Counted from the stretch's first letter, positions 47,970 through 58,453 are shown. The stretch: 64,000 bases of DNA from Streptomyces europaeiscabiei (GCF_036346855.1 NZ_CP107841.1:6638001-6702000); one strand, 5' to 3'. The notes: generated from the sequence alone by a model not told the origin. Translations and numbers: made by a program.

Positions 47970-49469
47970 ATGTTCTTCACCTACCTGAGGCGCGAACTGC
48001 GCCGCCGCAGAAAGGCGGCCCTCGTCGTCGCCTCCGGCCTCGCCCTGGGCATCGCGCTGGTCATCGTGGTCAGTTCCGTGTCCTCGGGCATGGAGAAGGC
48101 GCAGGGCAAAGTGCTCGAATCCCTGTACGGCCTGGGCACGGACATGACCGTCACCAAGGCCGCCGCCGCGGCGGGCGAGAACGGCGGTCAGCGCCCGCGG
48201 TTCGAGTTCGACGCCCAGGACGACGACTCCGACGAGGAGCAGAGCAGCGACCTCGTCCGGGTCCAGGGCTTCCAGACCCTCGCGAGTTCGACCGTCACCA
48301 AGGTCGGCGAGCAGGCGGGCGTCGCCGACGCCGTCGGCGGTCTCAGCCTCCAAGTCATCAAGGTGGACGGGCAGTTCCGGCGCGGTCAGTTCCAGCCGGA
48401 CGAGGGGGCCGGGGGCCGGCAGCAGGGCGGCCCGGGCGGCGGTGGCCAGAACGGCGGCACCGGGCAGCCCGAGGGGCGGGTCGAGGGCGGCGGCGCCGAG
48501 TTCGACGTCGACAACTACTCCGTGTACGGCACGGACGTCACCGAGCCCGCCCTGGGGCCCCTGACCTCCTCGAAGATCACCAGCGGTCGTACGTTCCAGA
48601 CGTCCGAGACCAACGCCGAGGTCGTCGTCGCGGACAAGTCGTACGCCAAGGAGAAGGAGCTGAAGGTCGGTGACAGCGTCACGATCAACAGCGTCAAGTA
48701 CGAGGTCATCGGGATCGCGACGCCCGACAGCGGGGACGCGGCGGCCAACCTCTACATGCCGCTGAAGCAGGCGCAGACGCTCAGCGACTCCAAGGGCAAG
48801 GTCACCACGATCTACGTCAAGGCGGGCGACTCGCAGCAGATCGACAGCGTCAAGGCGGCCATCCAGAAGAACATCGACGGCACGACCGTCACCACCTCCG
48901 CCGACCTCGCCAAGACGGTCTCCGGCTCGCTGTCCACCGCCTCCGACCTCGCCTCCAACGTCGGCAGATGGCTGTCGATCGCGGTGCTCGTGGCCGCGTT
49001 CCTGGTGGCAGGGCTGCTCACCTCGTCGGCCGTCTCGCGACGGGTACGGGAGTTCGGCACGCTCAAGGCGCTGGGATGGAAGTCGGGACGGGTGACCCGG
49101 CAGGTCGTCGGTGAGGCCGTCGTCAACGGGCTGGTGGGCGGTGCGCTCGGTATCGCGCTGGGACTTGGCGGGGCGTACCTCGTGACGGCGATCAGTCCGA
49201 CGCTGCAGGCGGAGATCGCGGCGACGGGCGGTGGGTTCGGTGGGCCCGGCGGTGGGGGCCCCGGCGGCTTCCCCGGTGGGGGTGGCCCCGGTGGTGGGCA
49301 GCAGGCGGCTTCGGACGCGCTCGAAGTCGTCCTCACCGCGCCCGTCAGTGTCTCCACGATCGCCGTCGCGGTGGGGCTCGCCGTCGCTGGTGGGCTGATC
49401 GCGGGGGCGTTCGGTGGGTGGCGGGCGTCCCGGTTGAGGCCGGCGGACGCGTTGCGGCGCGTGGAGTAG
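47970..49469 (+). CDS. MacB/FtsX-type ABC transporter permease with Gly-rich loops
   Basis: A 499-residue permease. An N-terminal helix (ALVVASGLALGIALVIVVSS, about residues 13-32) is followed by a large extracellular domain and three C-terminal helices near 330-352, 385-410 and 458-480. The core matches the MacB periplasmic/FtsX permease families, which move peptides, antibiotics or lipoproteins. Two glycine-rich stretches are unusual: GGRQQGGPGGGGQNGGTG near residue 150, and FGGPGGGGPGGFPGGGGPGG near residue 430, the latter inside the last extracellular loop. The ATPase gene follows on the same strand (61 bp). Substrate unknown. Confidence 0.85.
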   Translation: MFFTYLRRELRRRRKAALVVASGLALGIALVIVVSSVSSGMEKAQGKVLESLYGLGTDMTVTKAAAAAGENGGQRPRFEFDAQDDDSDEEQSSDLVRVQGFQTLASSTVTKVGEQAGVADAVGGLSLQVIKVDGQFRRGQFQPDEGAGGRQQGGPGGGGQNGGTGQPEGRVEGGGAEFDVDNYSVYGTDVTEPALGPLTSSKITSGRTFQTSETNAEVVVADKSYAKEKELKVGDSVTINSVKYEVIGIATPDSGDAAANLYMPLKQAQTLSDSKGKVTTIYVKAGDSQQIDSVKAAIQKNIDGTTVTTSADLAKTVSGSLSTASDLASNVGRWLSIAVLVAAFLVAGLLTSSAVSRRVREFGTLKALGWKSGRVTRQVVGEAVVNGLVGGALGIALGLGGAYLVTAISPTLQAEIAATGGGFGGPGGGGPGGFPGGGGPGGGQQAASDALEVVLTAPVSVSTIAVAVGLAVAGGLIAGAFGGWRASRLRPADALRRVE

Positions 49470-49530
49470 GGCGCTCACACCGGCGGCGCGACTGCCGCAG
49501 CCAAGTCCATCCCCATGTCAGGAGTTGCAC

Positions 49531-50214
49531 ATGTACGTACTCAGTGGTGTCACCAAGCGCTATGCGCGCGGCAAGGACACCGTCACCGCGCTCGACGGGG
49601 TCGATCTCACGATCGCCGACGGGGACCGGCTGGTCATCCAGGGACCTACCGGGGGCGGGAAGTCCACCCTGCTGCAGATGCTCGGAGGGTTGGACAAGCC
49701 CTCCGACGGGAGCATCGAGCTCGACGGCACCGATCTGGCGAGACTGTCCGAGGGCAAGCTCACGAAGGTGCGGAGCGAGAACATCGGGTTCGTGTTCCAG
49801 AGCTTCAACCTGATCCCGACGCTGACCGCGCAGGAGAACGTCGAGACGGCTCTCGTGCCGCTCGGGGTGAAGGCGAAGGAGCGGCGGCAGCGGGCCGCCG
49901 AGGCGTTGGAGTCGGTGGGGCTGGGGGAGCGGCTGGGGCATCTGCCGGCCGAGCTGTCGGGCGGTCAGCAGCAACGCGTCGCGATCGCCCGCGCGTTGGT
50001 GAAGCGGCCGAAGGTGCTGCTCGCGGACGAGCCCACCGGCAACCTCGACGAGTCCATGCGCGACGAGATCATGGAGGTCCTGGAGGCCCTCTGGAAGGAG
50101 CACGGGCTCACTTTCATCATGGTCACGCATGACTCGACGCTGGCGAAGAAGGCCCCTCGGGTCGCGACGATCCGCAAGGGGCGGATCACGGTGAAGGAGA
50201 ACGCCGGGGCGTGA
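49531..50214 (+). CDS. ABC transporter ATP-binding protein (MacB/LolD type)
   Basis: A 227-residue ABC ATPase. Walker A GPTGGGKSTLL near residue 39, Q-loop FVFQSFNLIPTLTA, signature LSGGQQQRVAIARAL, Walker B VLLADEPTGNLD and switch VMVTHD-like FIMVTHDSTL. The TGNLDE motif is typical of the MacB/LolD subclass. The ATG at 49531 has CAGGAG six bases upstream; a TTG two codons earlier is less likely. It pairs with the Gly-rich permease upstream as a half-transporter complex. Confidence 0.94.
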   Translation: MYVLSGVTKRYARGKDTVTALDGVDLTIADGDRLVIQGPTGGGKSTLLQMLGGLDKPSDGSIELDGTDLARLSEGKLTKVRSENIGFVFQSFNLIPTLTAQENVETALVPLGVKAKERRQRAAEALESVGLGERLGHLPAELSGGQQQRVAIARALVKRPKVLLADEPTGNLDESMRDEIMEVLEALWKEHGLTFIMVTHDSTLAKKAPRVATIRKGRITVKENAGA

Positions 50215-50447
50215 GCGGCCAAGGTGTCGGCGCGCGCGGGTGCCGGCGCGCGAGGTGTCGGCGCGCGCGAGGTGTCGGCACTCAGGGCGTGCGGTCCCCA
50301 TGGGGCGGGGCGCGTTGGTGTGGAGTCCGGGGCGCGTGCGGGTCGCGCGTGGTCCGGAGTTCGCCGCTTTGCGCCCAGTCGCGAGGTATGTGACACGAGT
50401 TGACCCCCGGTCATACTGCGGAGACCGGGGGAAATTGACGCTTATGT
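50215..50447. other. Intergenic region with GC-rich direct repeats
   Basis: 233 bp. The left part has three copies of GGTGTCGGCGCGCGCG-like repeats (50223-50280). No gene is seen. Confidence 0.55.
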
Positions 50448-53400
50448 GTGCGGAAGGTCCCTCGGTCGGATCAAGGGGGAGAGTTGCGCAGACATGCGGG
50501 AAGCGTGTGCAGGGCCACGATCGCCATGGTGTCCGCCGTGACACTGACGGCGGGACCGACCGGCCCGGCGTCCGCGATATCGGGGCGCGTGACCGTCACC
50601 ACCAGCACTACCGTCACCACCAGCACTACCAGCACTACCAGCACTACCAGCACTACCGGCACCACCGGCACCACTGGCTCGACCGTGGCGGACCTCAAGG
50701 GCCTTGCGGCCGGCAGCGGTGCCGGCGTCAGGGCGAGGCACCGCATCACCCTCGTCACCGGTGACCGCGTCCTCGTCGACGCCGAAGGCCACGTACTCGG
50801 TCTGGAACGGGCGAAGGGGCGTGAGGACGTCCCGGTGCAGCTCCGTGAGGTCGACGGCCACACCTTTGTCATACCGGCCGACGCTGCCCGGCTCATCTCC
50901 GCCGGTCGGGTCGACAAGCGGCTCTTCGACGTCACCGTGCTGAACAGGTCGGCGATCCGCACCTCCCAGAAGCAGGGCCTGAAGGTGATCGTCGGCTACG
51001 CGGGAACCGCCGCCGACGCCCGGGCCGACGTACGGGACGCGGGCGACACCAAGGTCCGCCGCACCCTGAGGACCCTGAACGCCGACGCGCTGCTCACCCC
51101 CGGGGACGACGCCGCAGCGCTGTGGCAGGCGGTGACCGACGCCGACGGCACCACCGCCACCGGGGTGGCCCACATCTGGCTGGACGGCGTCCGCAAGGTC
51201 AGCCTCGACAGGTCCGTCGCGCAGATAGGCGCCCCGAAGGCCTGGAAGGCCGGCTTCGACGGCAAGGGCGTCACCATCGCCGTACTGGACACGGGCGTCG
51301 ACGCGACCCACCCGGACCTCAAGGACCAGGTGATCGCCGAAAAGAACTTCTCCACCTCGCCCGACACCACGGACAAGTTCGGCCACGGCACCCATGTCGC
51401 CTCCATCGCGGCGGGCACCGGGGCCCGGTCCAAGGGCAGGTACAAGGGCGTCGCGCCCGGCGCCAAGCTGCTCAACGGCAAGGTGCTGAGCGACGAGGGC
51501 TACGGCGACGACTCGGGCATCATCGCGGGCATGGAGTGGGCCGCCGAGCAGGGCGCCGACGTGGTGAACCTCAGCCTGGGCGGCGGCGACACCCCCGAGG
51601 TCGACCCGATGGAGGCGGAGATCAACAAGCTCTCCGCCGAGAAGGGCATCCTCTTCGCGGTCGCGGCCGGCAACGAGGGCGACTGGGGCGAGCGGACCGT
51701 CGGCTCGCCGGGCAGCGCGGCCGCCGCGCTCACCGTCGGCGCGGTCGACGGCAAGGACAGGCTCGCCTCGTTCTCCAGCCGGGGCCCCGGCATGGACGGC
51801 CAGATCAAGCCCGACGTGACCGCGCCCGGTGTCGCCGTCACCGCCGCCGCGGCTCCGGGCAGCGTCATCGAGCGCGAGGTCGGCCAGAAACCCGAGGGTT
51901 ATCTGACGATCTCCGGCACGTCGATGGCGACCCCGCATGTCGCGGGCGCCGCCGCCCTCCTCAAGCAACAGCACCCGAAGTGGATGTACGCCGAGCTGAA
52001 GGCCGCCCTCGTCGCGTCCGCCAAGGGCGGCATGTACACACCGTTCGAGCAGGGTGCGGGCCGTATCCGCGTCGACAGGGCGATCAGGCAGACGGTCGTC
52101 GCCGACCCCGTCTCGGTCGACTTCGGCGTCCAGGAGTGGCCGCACACCGACGACAAGCCGGTGACCAGGAAGCTCACCTACAACAACGTCGGCACCAAGG
52201 CCGTCACCCTCGACCTTGCGGTGACCGGCATCAATCCCAAGGGCAAGCCCGCCCCGGCGGGTTTCTTCGAGCTCGGCGCCAAGAAGGTCACCGTGCCGGC
52301 GGGTGGCAGAGCCACCGTCGGCCTGATCGTGCGCACCAGGCTCGGCGGGAACCTCAACGGCGCCTACTCCGCGTACGTCACCGCCACCGGCGGCGGCCAG
52401 GGCGTACGCACGGCGGCGGCCGTGCAGCGCGAGGAGGAGTCGTACGACGTCACGCTCAGGATGGTCGACCGGGACGGCAGGCCGGCCGTGCACCACATGC
52501 TCGACCTGACCGGGATCTCCGGGCTCGCCCGGGACGAGTGGTTCACGCCGTACGACAAGGACGGCACGGTCGAGCTGCGGGTGCCGGAGGGGACCTACAT
52601 CTTCAACGCCGGGATCGTGGTGGACCCGGAGGACCACAGCAAGGGCACGGACTGGCTGTCCCGGCCGACACTCACCGTCGACAGGAAGATCTCCCTCACG
52701 CTCGACGCCCGCAGGACGAGACCGGTGGACATCGCCGTGCCCGACACCGCCGCCGAACCGGCCCTCGCGGCACCGGAGTTCGCCCTGACGGTGGGCGGGA
52801 ACCGCTACTCCTTCGGCTGGCTGCTCGACACCTACGAAGGGTTCCGTACCGCGCACCTCGGCCCGAAGACCACCGGCGGCAGGCTCACCCAGAGCTGGGC
52901 CGGCCAGTGGACCCTGGGCGACACCGCGCAGTACGCCGCCGCTGACGGAGGCGAGGTCGAGAAGCTCGCCACCGGCTACACCAAGCGCTGGAAGCAGGGC
53001 GAACTGGCCACCGTGAAGACCGGCCTCGGCGCCTCCAGCACCGGCAAGACGGGCGCGGTCCTCGCCTGGGCCCAGCTCCCCGGCAGTTCCGGCTCACCCG
53101 CCGTGGGCGTCCCGCAGCCGCTGCCCGGCAAGCGCACGCTGTATCTGTCCGCCGCGAACGGGGTGAAGTGGACCCTCGACTTCGAGCAGTACGGTGCGCA
53201 GGACGAGCAGGGTTTCCCGGTCCTGGACGCGTACTACACGACCGGCGACAGCCGGATCCTCAAGGCGGGCAGGACGTACGCACAGACCTTCAACGTCGGA
53301 GTCTTCGGTCCGCGGATCGCCGGGCTCCACGGCATCCGGCGTGACGGCGCCTACCTGTACGGCCTGCTGCCGATGTTCGCCGACGGCCGGGGGCACGCCG

Positions 53401-53930
53401 GGGCTTCCTTCTACGAGAAGGTCACGACCACCCTGTACCGCGACGGCGAGAAGTTCGCCTCGGGCGAGGACGCGCTGGACGGATCGGGCCAGTTCAAGGT
53501 CCCGGCGGGCCTCGCCACCTACCGTCTGACGACGTCCATCTCCCGGGCCGCCGACCTGGCCGGGGCCTCGTCCAGGATCGACGCGAGCTGGACCTTCAAG
53601 TCGAGGAAGACCGCGCGCGACACGAAACTGCCGGTCTCCACGGTCCGCTTCGGCGCCCCGTTCCTGGGCCTCGACAGCACGGCCCCGGCGGGCCGGAAGG
53701 CCACCGTCCGCGTCACCGTGCAGGGCGCGGCCGCCGGCAGGAACCTCAGGTCGCTGTCCGTGTACGTGTCGGGCGACGGCAAGAAGTGGACCGAGGTCGC
53801 CGTGAAGAAGGGCAGCTTCACGTACGGGACTCCGGCGGCGGGAAAGAGCGTGTCGCTGCGTGCCGAGGTGACCGACAAGAAGGGGAACAGGTCGACGGTG
53901 ACGATCCGGGACGCGTACTTCGGCAGGTGA
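50448..53930 (+). CDS. Large secreted subtilisin-like serine protease (S8)
   Basis: A 1160-residue secreted protease. A signal peptide ends near residue 43 (LTAGPTGPASA). A Ser/Thr repeat lies at about 48-80, and a pro-region spans about 80-255. The S8 catalytic domain (about 260-560) has Asp281 (VLDTGVDATHPDL), His313 (GHGTHVAS), Asn409 (AVAAGNEGD) and Ser492 (GTSMATPHVAG). About 600 residues of beta-rich C-terminal domains follow, the last being bacterial Ig-like (residues 1060-1155). The first candidate GTG is 50448; TTG at 50484 after a GGGGGAG run gives an equally good signal peptide. Such proteases are common Streptomyces nutritional or developmental enzymes. Confidence 0.9.
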   Translation: MRKVPRSDQGGELRRHAGSVCRATIAMVSAVTLTAGPTGPASAISGRVTVTTSTTVTTSTTSTTSTTSTTGTTGTTGSTVADLKGLAAGSGAGVRARHRITLVTGDRVLVDAEGHVLGLERAKGREDVPVQLREVDGHTFVIPADAARLISAGRVDKRLFDVTVLNRSAIRTSQKQGLKVIVGYAGTAADARADVRDAGDTKVRRTLRTLNADALLTPGDDAAALWQAVTDADGTTATGVAHIWLDGVRKVSLDRSVAQIGAPKAWKAGFDGKGVTIAVLDTGVDATHPDLKDQVIAEKNFSTSPDTTDKFGHGTHVASIAAGTGARSKGRYKGVAPGAKLLNGKVLSDEGYGDDSGIIAGMEWAAEQGADVVNLSLGGGDTPEVDPMEAEINKLSAEKGILFAVAAGNEGDWGERTVGSPGSAAAALTVGAVDGKDRLASFSSRGPGMDGQIKPDVTAPGVAVTAAAAPGSVIEREVGQKPEGYLTISGTSMATPHVAGAAALLKQQHPKWMYAELKAALVASAKGGMYTPFEQGAGRIRVDRAIRQTVVADPVSVDFGVQEWPHTDDKPVTRKLTYNNVGTKAVTLDLAVTGINPKGKPAPAGFFELGAKKVTVPAGGRATVGLIVRTRLGGNLNGAYSAYVTATGGGQGVRTAAAVQREEESYDVTLRMVDRDGRPAVHHMLDLTGISGLARDEWFTPYDKDGTVELRVPEGTYIFNAGIVVDPEDHSKGTDWLSRPTLTVDRKISLTLDARRTRPVDIAVPDTAAEPALAAPEFALTVGGNRYSFGWLLDTYEGFRTAHLGPKTTGGRLTQSWAGQWTLGDTAQYAAADGGEVEKLATGYTKRWKQGELATVKTGLGASSTGKTGAVLAWAQLPGSSGSPAVGVPQPLPGKRTLYLSAANGVKWTLDFEQYGAQDEQGFPVLDAYYTTGDSRILKAGRTYAQTFNVGVFGPRIAGLHGIRRDGAYLYGLLPMFADGRGHAGASFYEKVTTTLYRDGEKFASGEDALDGSGQFKVPAGLATYRLTTSISRAADLAGASSRIDASWTFKSRKTARDTKLPVSTVRFGAPFLGLDSTAPAGRKATVRVTVQGAAAGRNLRSLSVYVSGDGKKWTEVAVKKGSFTYGTPAAGKSVSLRAEVTDKKGNRSTVTIRDAYFGR
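50595..50677. repeat. 9-bp repeat coding for the Ser/Thr stretch
   Basis: The unit AGCACTACC occurs about five times in tandem, with ACCACC variants on both sides, encoding Thr-Thr-Ser and Thr-Thr-Gly repeats directly after the signal peptide. Being a multiple of three, copy changes would keep the frame. Confidence 0.85.
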
Positions 53931-53939
53931 GTCGAGACA

Positions 53940-53985
53940 GTCGCACCGGAGTCGTACCAGGCGTCGCACCGGAGTCGTACCAGGC
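53940..53985. repeat. 23-bp tandem repeat, two copies, with degenerate extension
   Basis: GTCGCACCGGAGTCGTACCA repeats at 53940 and 53963; degenerate relatives (GTCGTACCAGGCGTTGTGCC) continue to about 54035. It lies between the convergent protease and XRE genes. Confidence 0.8.
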
Positions 53986-54112
53986 GTTGTGCCGGGCGTC
54001 GTACCAGGCGTTGTGCCGGACCTTGTGCCGGGCCTTGTGTCCTGAGGTCCGCCGTACGTCCGTGACCGCGACGGCCCGCCGGGGGTGCCGCCCCTCCTGC
54101 GGGCCGTTTCGC

Positions 54113-55039
54113 CTACGGCCGCACCGACGGCGCGCGGGTCGCGTCCGTGCCCCAGCTGGCCAGGAGACGGAGGGCGTCGGCGGAGGGGGAGCCCGGTTCG
54201 GCGTGGTAGGTGATCAGGTTCTGCTCGTGGTCGTCGGGCAGGCTGAACGTCTCGAAGGAGAGGGTGAGGTCACCGACCAGCGGGTGGCACATGCGCTTCA
54301 GCCCGTGGCTCTTCTCCTTCACGTCGTGCGTCGCCCACAGCCGCCGGAACTCCTCGCTCTTCACCGACAACTCGCCCACCAGCGCCGACAGCAGCGGATC
54401 GTCCGGATGACAGCCCGCGTCCATCCGCAGATAGCTGACCATGTCGGCCGCCTTCTGGTCCCAGTCGACGTACAGATCACGGTAGTCGGGCCGTAGGAAC
54501 ACCATCCGCGCCCAGTTCCGCTCCTGTGCCGGCAGCTCCGACCAGTCCCCGAACACCGCCGCCGCCATCCGGTTCCAGACGAGGATGTCCGAGCGCCGGC
54601 CGGTGACGTACGCGGGGATGCCGTCCAGGGTGTCGACCAGCTGCCGCAGGGCGCTTCGCACCTGCTGGGGACGGGCCGACCGCTTCTTCTTGTGCGCCTT
54701 CGGCTTCGCGAGATGGGTGAGGTGGGCGTGTTCGGCGTCGTTCAGCCGGAGGGCGCGCGCGATGGCGTCGAGCACCTCCGCCGACACATTGCGCCCGTTG
54801 CCCTGTTCCAGCCGTGTGTAGTAGGCCACCGACACACCCGCGAGCTGCGCCAGCTCCTCCCGGCGCAGCCCGGGAACCCGCCGGTGCCGCCCGAACGTCG
54901 GCAGCCCCACGTCCTCCGGCTTCAGCCGTGCCCGCCGGGTGCGCAGGAACTCGCTGAGCTCGGCACGCCGGTCCAGCGCACCGGCGGCTCCGGCCTCGCC
55001 GAGGGGCGGCACCTGCGCTGTTTCGGGCTGTTCGTCCAT
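54113..55039 (-). CDS. XRE-family regulator with MmyB-like ligand domain
   Basis: A 308-residue helix-turn-helix protein. The HTH lies at about residues 27-105 ([60 protein letters not shown]). The MmyB-like ligand-binding domain is at about 125-300 ([60 protein letters not shown]). Such proteins commonly sit next to short-chain or zinc oxidoreductase genes and repress them. Here the alcohol dehydrogenase gene is divergent over 171 bp. The ATG at 55039 fits. Confidence 0.9.
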   Translation of the reverse strand: MDEQPETAQVPPLGEAGAAGALDRRAELSEFLRTRRARLKPEDVGLPTFGRHRRVPGLRREELAQLAGVSVAYYTRLEQGNGRNVSAEVLDAIARALRLNDAEHAHLTHLAKPKAHKKKRSARPQQVRSALRQLVDTLDGIPAYVTGRRSDILVWNRMAAAVFGDWSELPAQERNWARMVFLRPDYRDLYVDWDQKAADMVSYLRMDAGCHPDDPLLSALVGELSVKSEEFRRLWATHDVKEKSHGLKRMCHPLVGDLTLSFETFSLPDDHEQNLITYHAEPGSPSADALRLLASWGTDATRAPSVRP

Positions 55040-55210
55040 ACGGCAAGTATTCACGGTCGTACGCCCGGGAGCCTGACCCCGCCAGTGGTAGGACCAGCGG
55101 ACGTACGCAAAGCCGTGACCTGGGTGAACCCTGGGACTTCGGGCAGGCTGGTAGACGCACCCGGCCGGAAGGCAGGCCGGATGCGGGACGACGATCAGGA
55201 GAATCCCGGC

Positions 55211-56254
55211 ATGACCACCACTGTTGCCGCCTATGCGGCTCCCGCCGCCAAGGCTCCGCTGGAGCGCACCACCATCGAGCGCCGCGAGGTCGGTGAGTTC
55301 GATGTTCTGATCGACATCAAGTACGCCGGTATCTGCCATTCGGACATCCACCAGGCCCGCGAGGGCTGGGGCGAGGCGATCTTCCCGATGGTCCCGGGCC
55401 ACGAGATCGCCGGTGTCGTCGAGGCGGTCGGTTCCGGAGTCACCAAGTTCGCCGTCGGCGACAAGGTGGGCGTCGGCTGCATGGTCGACTCCTGCCGCGA
55501 GTGCGAGAACTGTGAGGCCGGTCTGGAGCAGTACTGCCTCAAGGGCAACGTCCAGACGTACAACGGCATCGGCAAGGACGGCGAGCCCACCTACGGCGGT
55601 TACGCGGAGAAGGTCGTCGTCGACGAGGCCTTCACCCTGCGCATCCCCGACGGCATCGCCCTCGACGAGGCCGCGCCCCTGCTGTGCGCCGGTATCACCA
55701 CGTACTCCCCGCTCAGGCACTGGAACGCCGGCCCCGGCAAGAAGGTCGCCGTCGTCGGTCTCGGCGGCCTCGGCCACATGGGCGTCAAGCTCGCGCACGC
55801 GCTCGGCGCCGAGGTGACCGTGCTGTCGCAGTCCCTGCGCAAGAAGGACGACGGTCTGAAGCTGGGCGCCGACCACTACTACGCGACCAGCGACGAGGCG
55901 ACGTTCAAGGAGCTGGCGGGCACGTTCGACCTCATCCTGTCGACGGTCTCGGCCCCCCTCAACCTCGACGCGTACCTGTCCCTCCTGAAGACCGACGGCG
56001 CCTTCGTGAACGTCGGCGCCCCCGAGGAGCCCGTCGCCCTCAACCTCTTCTCGGTCATCGCCGGCCGCAAGACCCTCGCGGGCTCCGGCATCGGCGGCAT
56101 CCAGGAGACCCAGGAGATGCTCGACTTCTGCGCCGAGCACGGCCTCGGCTCCGAGATCGAACTGATCCGCGCGGACCAGATCAACGAGGCGTACGAGCGG
56201 GTGCTGGCGAGCGACGTCCGCTACCGGTTCGTGATCGACACGTCGACGATCTGA
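55211..56254 (+). CDS. Zinc-dependent NAD(P) alcohol dehydrogenase (CAD/YahK type)
   Basis: A 347-residue medium-chain dehydrogenase. Catalytic zinc ligands Cys42 (GICHSDIHQ), His64-Glu65 (VPGHEIAG) and Cys159. Structural zinc cysteines 95, 98, 101 and 109 ([15 protein letters not shown]). Rossmann motif GLGGLGHMG at 183-191. The profile matches the cinnamyl alcohol dehydrogenase/YahK group of broad-specificity aldehyde reductases, usually NADP-dependent. The ATG at 55211 has AGGAG upstream. The divergent XRE gene is the likely regulator. Confidence 0.93.
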   Translation: MTTTVAAYAAPAAKAPLERTTIERREVGEFDVLIDIKYAGICHSDIHQAREGWGEAIFPMVPGHEIAGVVEAVGSGVTKFAVGDKVGVGCMVDSCRECENCEAGLEQYCLKGNVQTYNGIGKDGEPTYGGYAEKVVVDEAFTLRIPDGIALDEAAPLLCAGITTYSPLRHWNAGPGKKVAVVGLGGLGHMGVKLAHALGAEVTVLSQSLRKKDDGLKLGADHYYATSDEATFKELAGTFDLILSTVSAPLNLDAYLSLLKTDGAFVNVGAPEEPVALNLFSVIAGRKTLAGSGIGGIQETQEMLDFCAEHGLGSEIELIRADQINEAYERVLASDVRYRFVIDTSTI

Positions 56255-56646
56255 CCGAGGCCGACCGAGCCGTTCCCCGCGTCCCTTGAAAGGGCCAGAG
56301 GCCCTGCAGGGCGCGAGCAACCCCCACCCACCCGCACTCGGGGGTGGAAGGGGCACCGCCCCTGAGAACGGGACGGGACGGGACCGGTAGGGGCGGCGGG
56401 GCGAGAAAATCAGCGCTCGCCACGGGCCCGCCCCAGCAACCACAACACATACGGCCCCGGCTACGGCTACGGCCCCGGTCCAGCGACGTCAGTGCCCCCA
56501 CCGGAACCCGGTTCCGGTGGGGGCACGAGTGTCCGCGCAGGCCGCGACGACGACCGCCCGGATGCGGGGGCGGCGGGACAGCCGGATGATGGACGGGGGA
56601 GAGGCAGGCGGTCGCGGCGCGATCACCACCAGGGGGGTTCCGAGGT
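56255..56646. other. Gene-free region with terminator hairpin
   Basis: 392 bp. The left part holds a degenerate dispersed-repeat piece (56262-56300); the middle has a CGGCTACGGCTACGG direct repeat; a perfect 17-bp hairpin lies at 56492-56526. No gene is seen. Confidence 0.65.
56492..56526. terminator. Perfect 17-bp hairpin
   Basis: GTGCCCCCACCGGAACC and its complement with a single-base centre; in RNA the loop would be at least 3 bases. Probable terminator of the alcohol dehydrogenase transcript. Confidence 0.85.
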
Positions 56647-57498
56647 GTGAGCGACATGCCCCTGCAGAAAACCCGACCGGGCACGGTCCACAGGGTCCGC
56701 CCGGACATCAGCGTTCTGGCCGACAGCCTGGAGGTCCCGGGGATCGGACACATCCCGGTGAACGCCTTCGTGCTGCTGGCCGCCCAGCCGGTGGTGGTCG
56801 ACACCGGCCTGGGCCTGCCCGACCGGAACTTCGTCGAGACGCTCAGCACGGTGCTGGACCCGGCGGACGTGCGCTGGATCTGGCTCACCCACCCCGACCG
56901 CGACCACACGGGCGGCATCTTCGACCTGCTGGCGGCGGCGCCCGAGGCACGCGTCGTGACGACCTTCGTCGCAGCGGGCATCCTCTCCTGCGAACGCCCG
57001 CTGCCCCTGGACCGCTGTTATCTCCTCAACCCCGGCGAGACGATGGACATCGGCGACCGCACCCTCACCGGCTTCCGCCCGCCGCTGTTCGACAACCCCG
57101 CCACCGTCGGCTTCTTCGACGACCACTCCGGCGTCTGCTTCAGCTCCGACTGCTTCGGCGCGCCTCTGCCCACGGCCGAGCTCGCCCAGGCCGACGACGT
57201 CCGCGACGTGCCCATCGACGACCTGCGTACCGCCCAACTCCTGTGGGCCACGGTGGACAGCCCCTGGGTCAGGACGGTCGACATGGACAAATACCTGGCG
57301 ACCTTCCACCCCCTCAAGGACCGCAAGCCCGACCTCGTCCTCTCCACCCACCTCCCCCCGGCCACCGGCATCACCGGCTCCCTCCTCGACACCCTCACCA
57401 CCGCCCCGGACGCCCCACCCTTCACCGGCCCGGACCAGGCGGCGCTGGAACAGATGCTGGCGGGGTTCGAACCGAACGGGGGCGGCCACGGGCGGTGA
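56647..57498 (+). CDS. MBL-fold metallo-hydrolase
   Basis: A 283-residue metallo-beta-lactamase-fold protein. The metal motif reads [13 protein letters not shown]-x-D-x-D-H instead of H-x-H-x-D-H, similar to the flavodiiron-like/ODP subgroup (HxExDH). Other landmarks are [23 protein letters not shown] (the bridging Asp) and STHLPPATG (last His). A redox or thioesterase-type role is possible, but the substrate is unknown. The GTG at 56647 follows AGGGGGG; the ATG three codons later is an alternative. Confidence 0.8.
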   Translation: MSDMPLQKTRPGTVHRVRPDISVLADSLEVPGIGHIPVNAFVLLAAQPVVVDTGLGLPDRNFVETLSTVLDPADVRWIWLTHPDRDHTGGIFDLLAAAPEARVVTTFVAAGILSCERPLPLDRCYLLNPGETMDIGDRTLTGFRPPLFDNPATVGFFDDHSGVCFSSDCFGAPLPTAELAQADDVRDVPIDDLRTAQLLWATVDSPWVRTVDMDKYLATFHPLKDRKPDLVLSTHLPPATGITGSLLDTLTTAPDAPPFTGPDQAALEQMLAGFEPNGGGHGR

Positions 57499-57648
57499 GG
57501 GCGAACCTCGTGGCGGGAGCCCTCAGTCCCTGACCCCTCTGCTCTCGCTCCTCAGCCCTTGCCCCCGGCCCTCGCCTCGCCGATCGGGCAGGACCCCCCG
57601 TCCCGCCGAGCCTTTGCTGCCATGTGCCCGTGGGCGGCAACACGGTTC

Positions 57649-57668
57649 TACTCAGGTCGAGTTGAGTA
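57649..57668. promoter_or_regulatory. Inverted repeat upstream of the secreted DUF5707-like gene
   Basis: TACTCA-N8-TGAGTA, about 100 bp before the ATG at 57771. Half-sites match those of the 34597 palindrome but in the opposite arrangement, so a shared regulator is not established. Confidence 0.35.
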
Positions 57669-57770
57669 TGCGCGCTCATGCCCGGCAGGCCCCTGTCCGG
57701 CGAGTATCGGTGAAGCGGCGCAGTCGAGAGCGCCGGCCCGATCCAGCTCAGACTCTTACGGAGACTCCTC

Positions 57771-58223
57771 ATGTCCCGACGTATCGCTCTGTCCGTGGCC
57801 GCCGGTGTCGTTGTCCTCGGCGGCGCCGGTGCCCTCACTCTTGCCTACGCCGGAGACCAGCCCTTGGCGCTGGCGCACAGCACCGCCCGCTACACCGCTC
57901 CCGACGGCGACCGCGACGGCTCCTTCACCTTCGAGACCGACGTCACGGCGTCCTCCGGTGTCAAGAGCGTGAAGGTGCTGGCATGGGCGCAGAGCTCGTT
58001 CCTCGCCAAGAACGAGCTGACCGCCAAGGACATGACCCACGTGGAGTCGGCCGTCTGCAAGCCCTCCGGGAAGGACACCGTGCACTGCACGTACCGCGTC
58101 AAGGTCACCGGTTCCGACGCCGAGTCCTCCCCGCGCGGTGCCTGGCACGTCGCTGTCCTGGCCACCGCCAAGGACGGCACCACGATCCTGGACACCGAGG
58201 CGGCCGACTTCACCGTCAGGTGA
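57771..58223 (+). CDS. Secreted DUF5707-like protein
   Basis: A 150-residue exported protein. Signal peptide: [20 protein letters not shown], cleavage around TLAYA-GDQ. The mature part is a beta-rich domain: [60 protein letters not shown] with two cysteines, and [20 protein letters not shown]. This matches the DUF5707 group from memory. The ATG at 57771 has GGAG upstream. Function unknown; it is single-copy here and followed by msrA 230 bp later. Confidence 0.8.
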   Translation: MSRRIALSVAAGVVVLGGAGALTLAYAGDQPLALAHSTARYTAPDGDRDGSFTFETDVTASSGVKSVKVLAWAQSSFLAKNELTAKDMTHVESAVCKPSGKDTVHCTYRVKVTGSDAESSPRGAWHVAVLATAKDGTTILDTEAADFTVR

Positions 58224-58453
58224 CCCGGCCGGGCACGCGACCGAGAGCGGGTGTCATCCCGGTTGCCCCGTACGCCCGTATCTCCGTCGACGTGCTCCTC
58301 GCGGTGCCTGGTCGTCGGCGACCGCGAGGGCCGGCTGGGCGGGCATGGAATCGCCTGGAGCCCTCGCGCGTTGAGGTCGGTGGGCATCGGATGGCGATGG
58401 TGTGCGAGCCGAGTACGCCGAGCCGCCGAGCTGACACGTATGGGAGGGCCGCA

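Noticed and set aside
50442..52856. Long minus-strand frame over the subtilase gene
   Set aside because: Antisense to a catalytic domain with intact triad; typical GC shadow.
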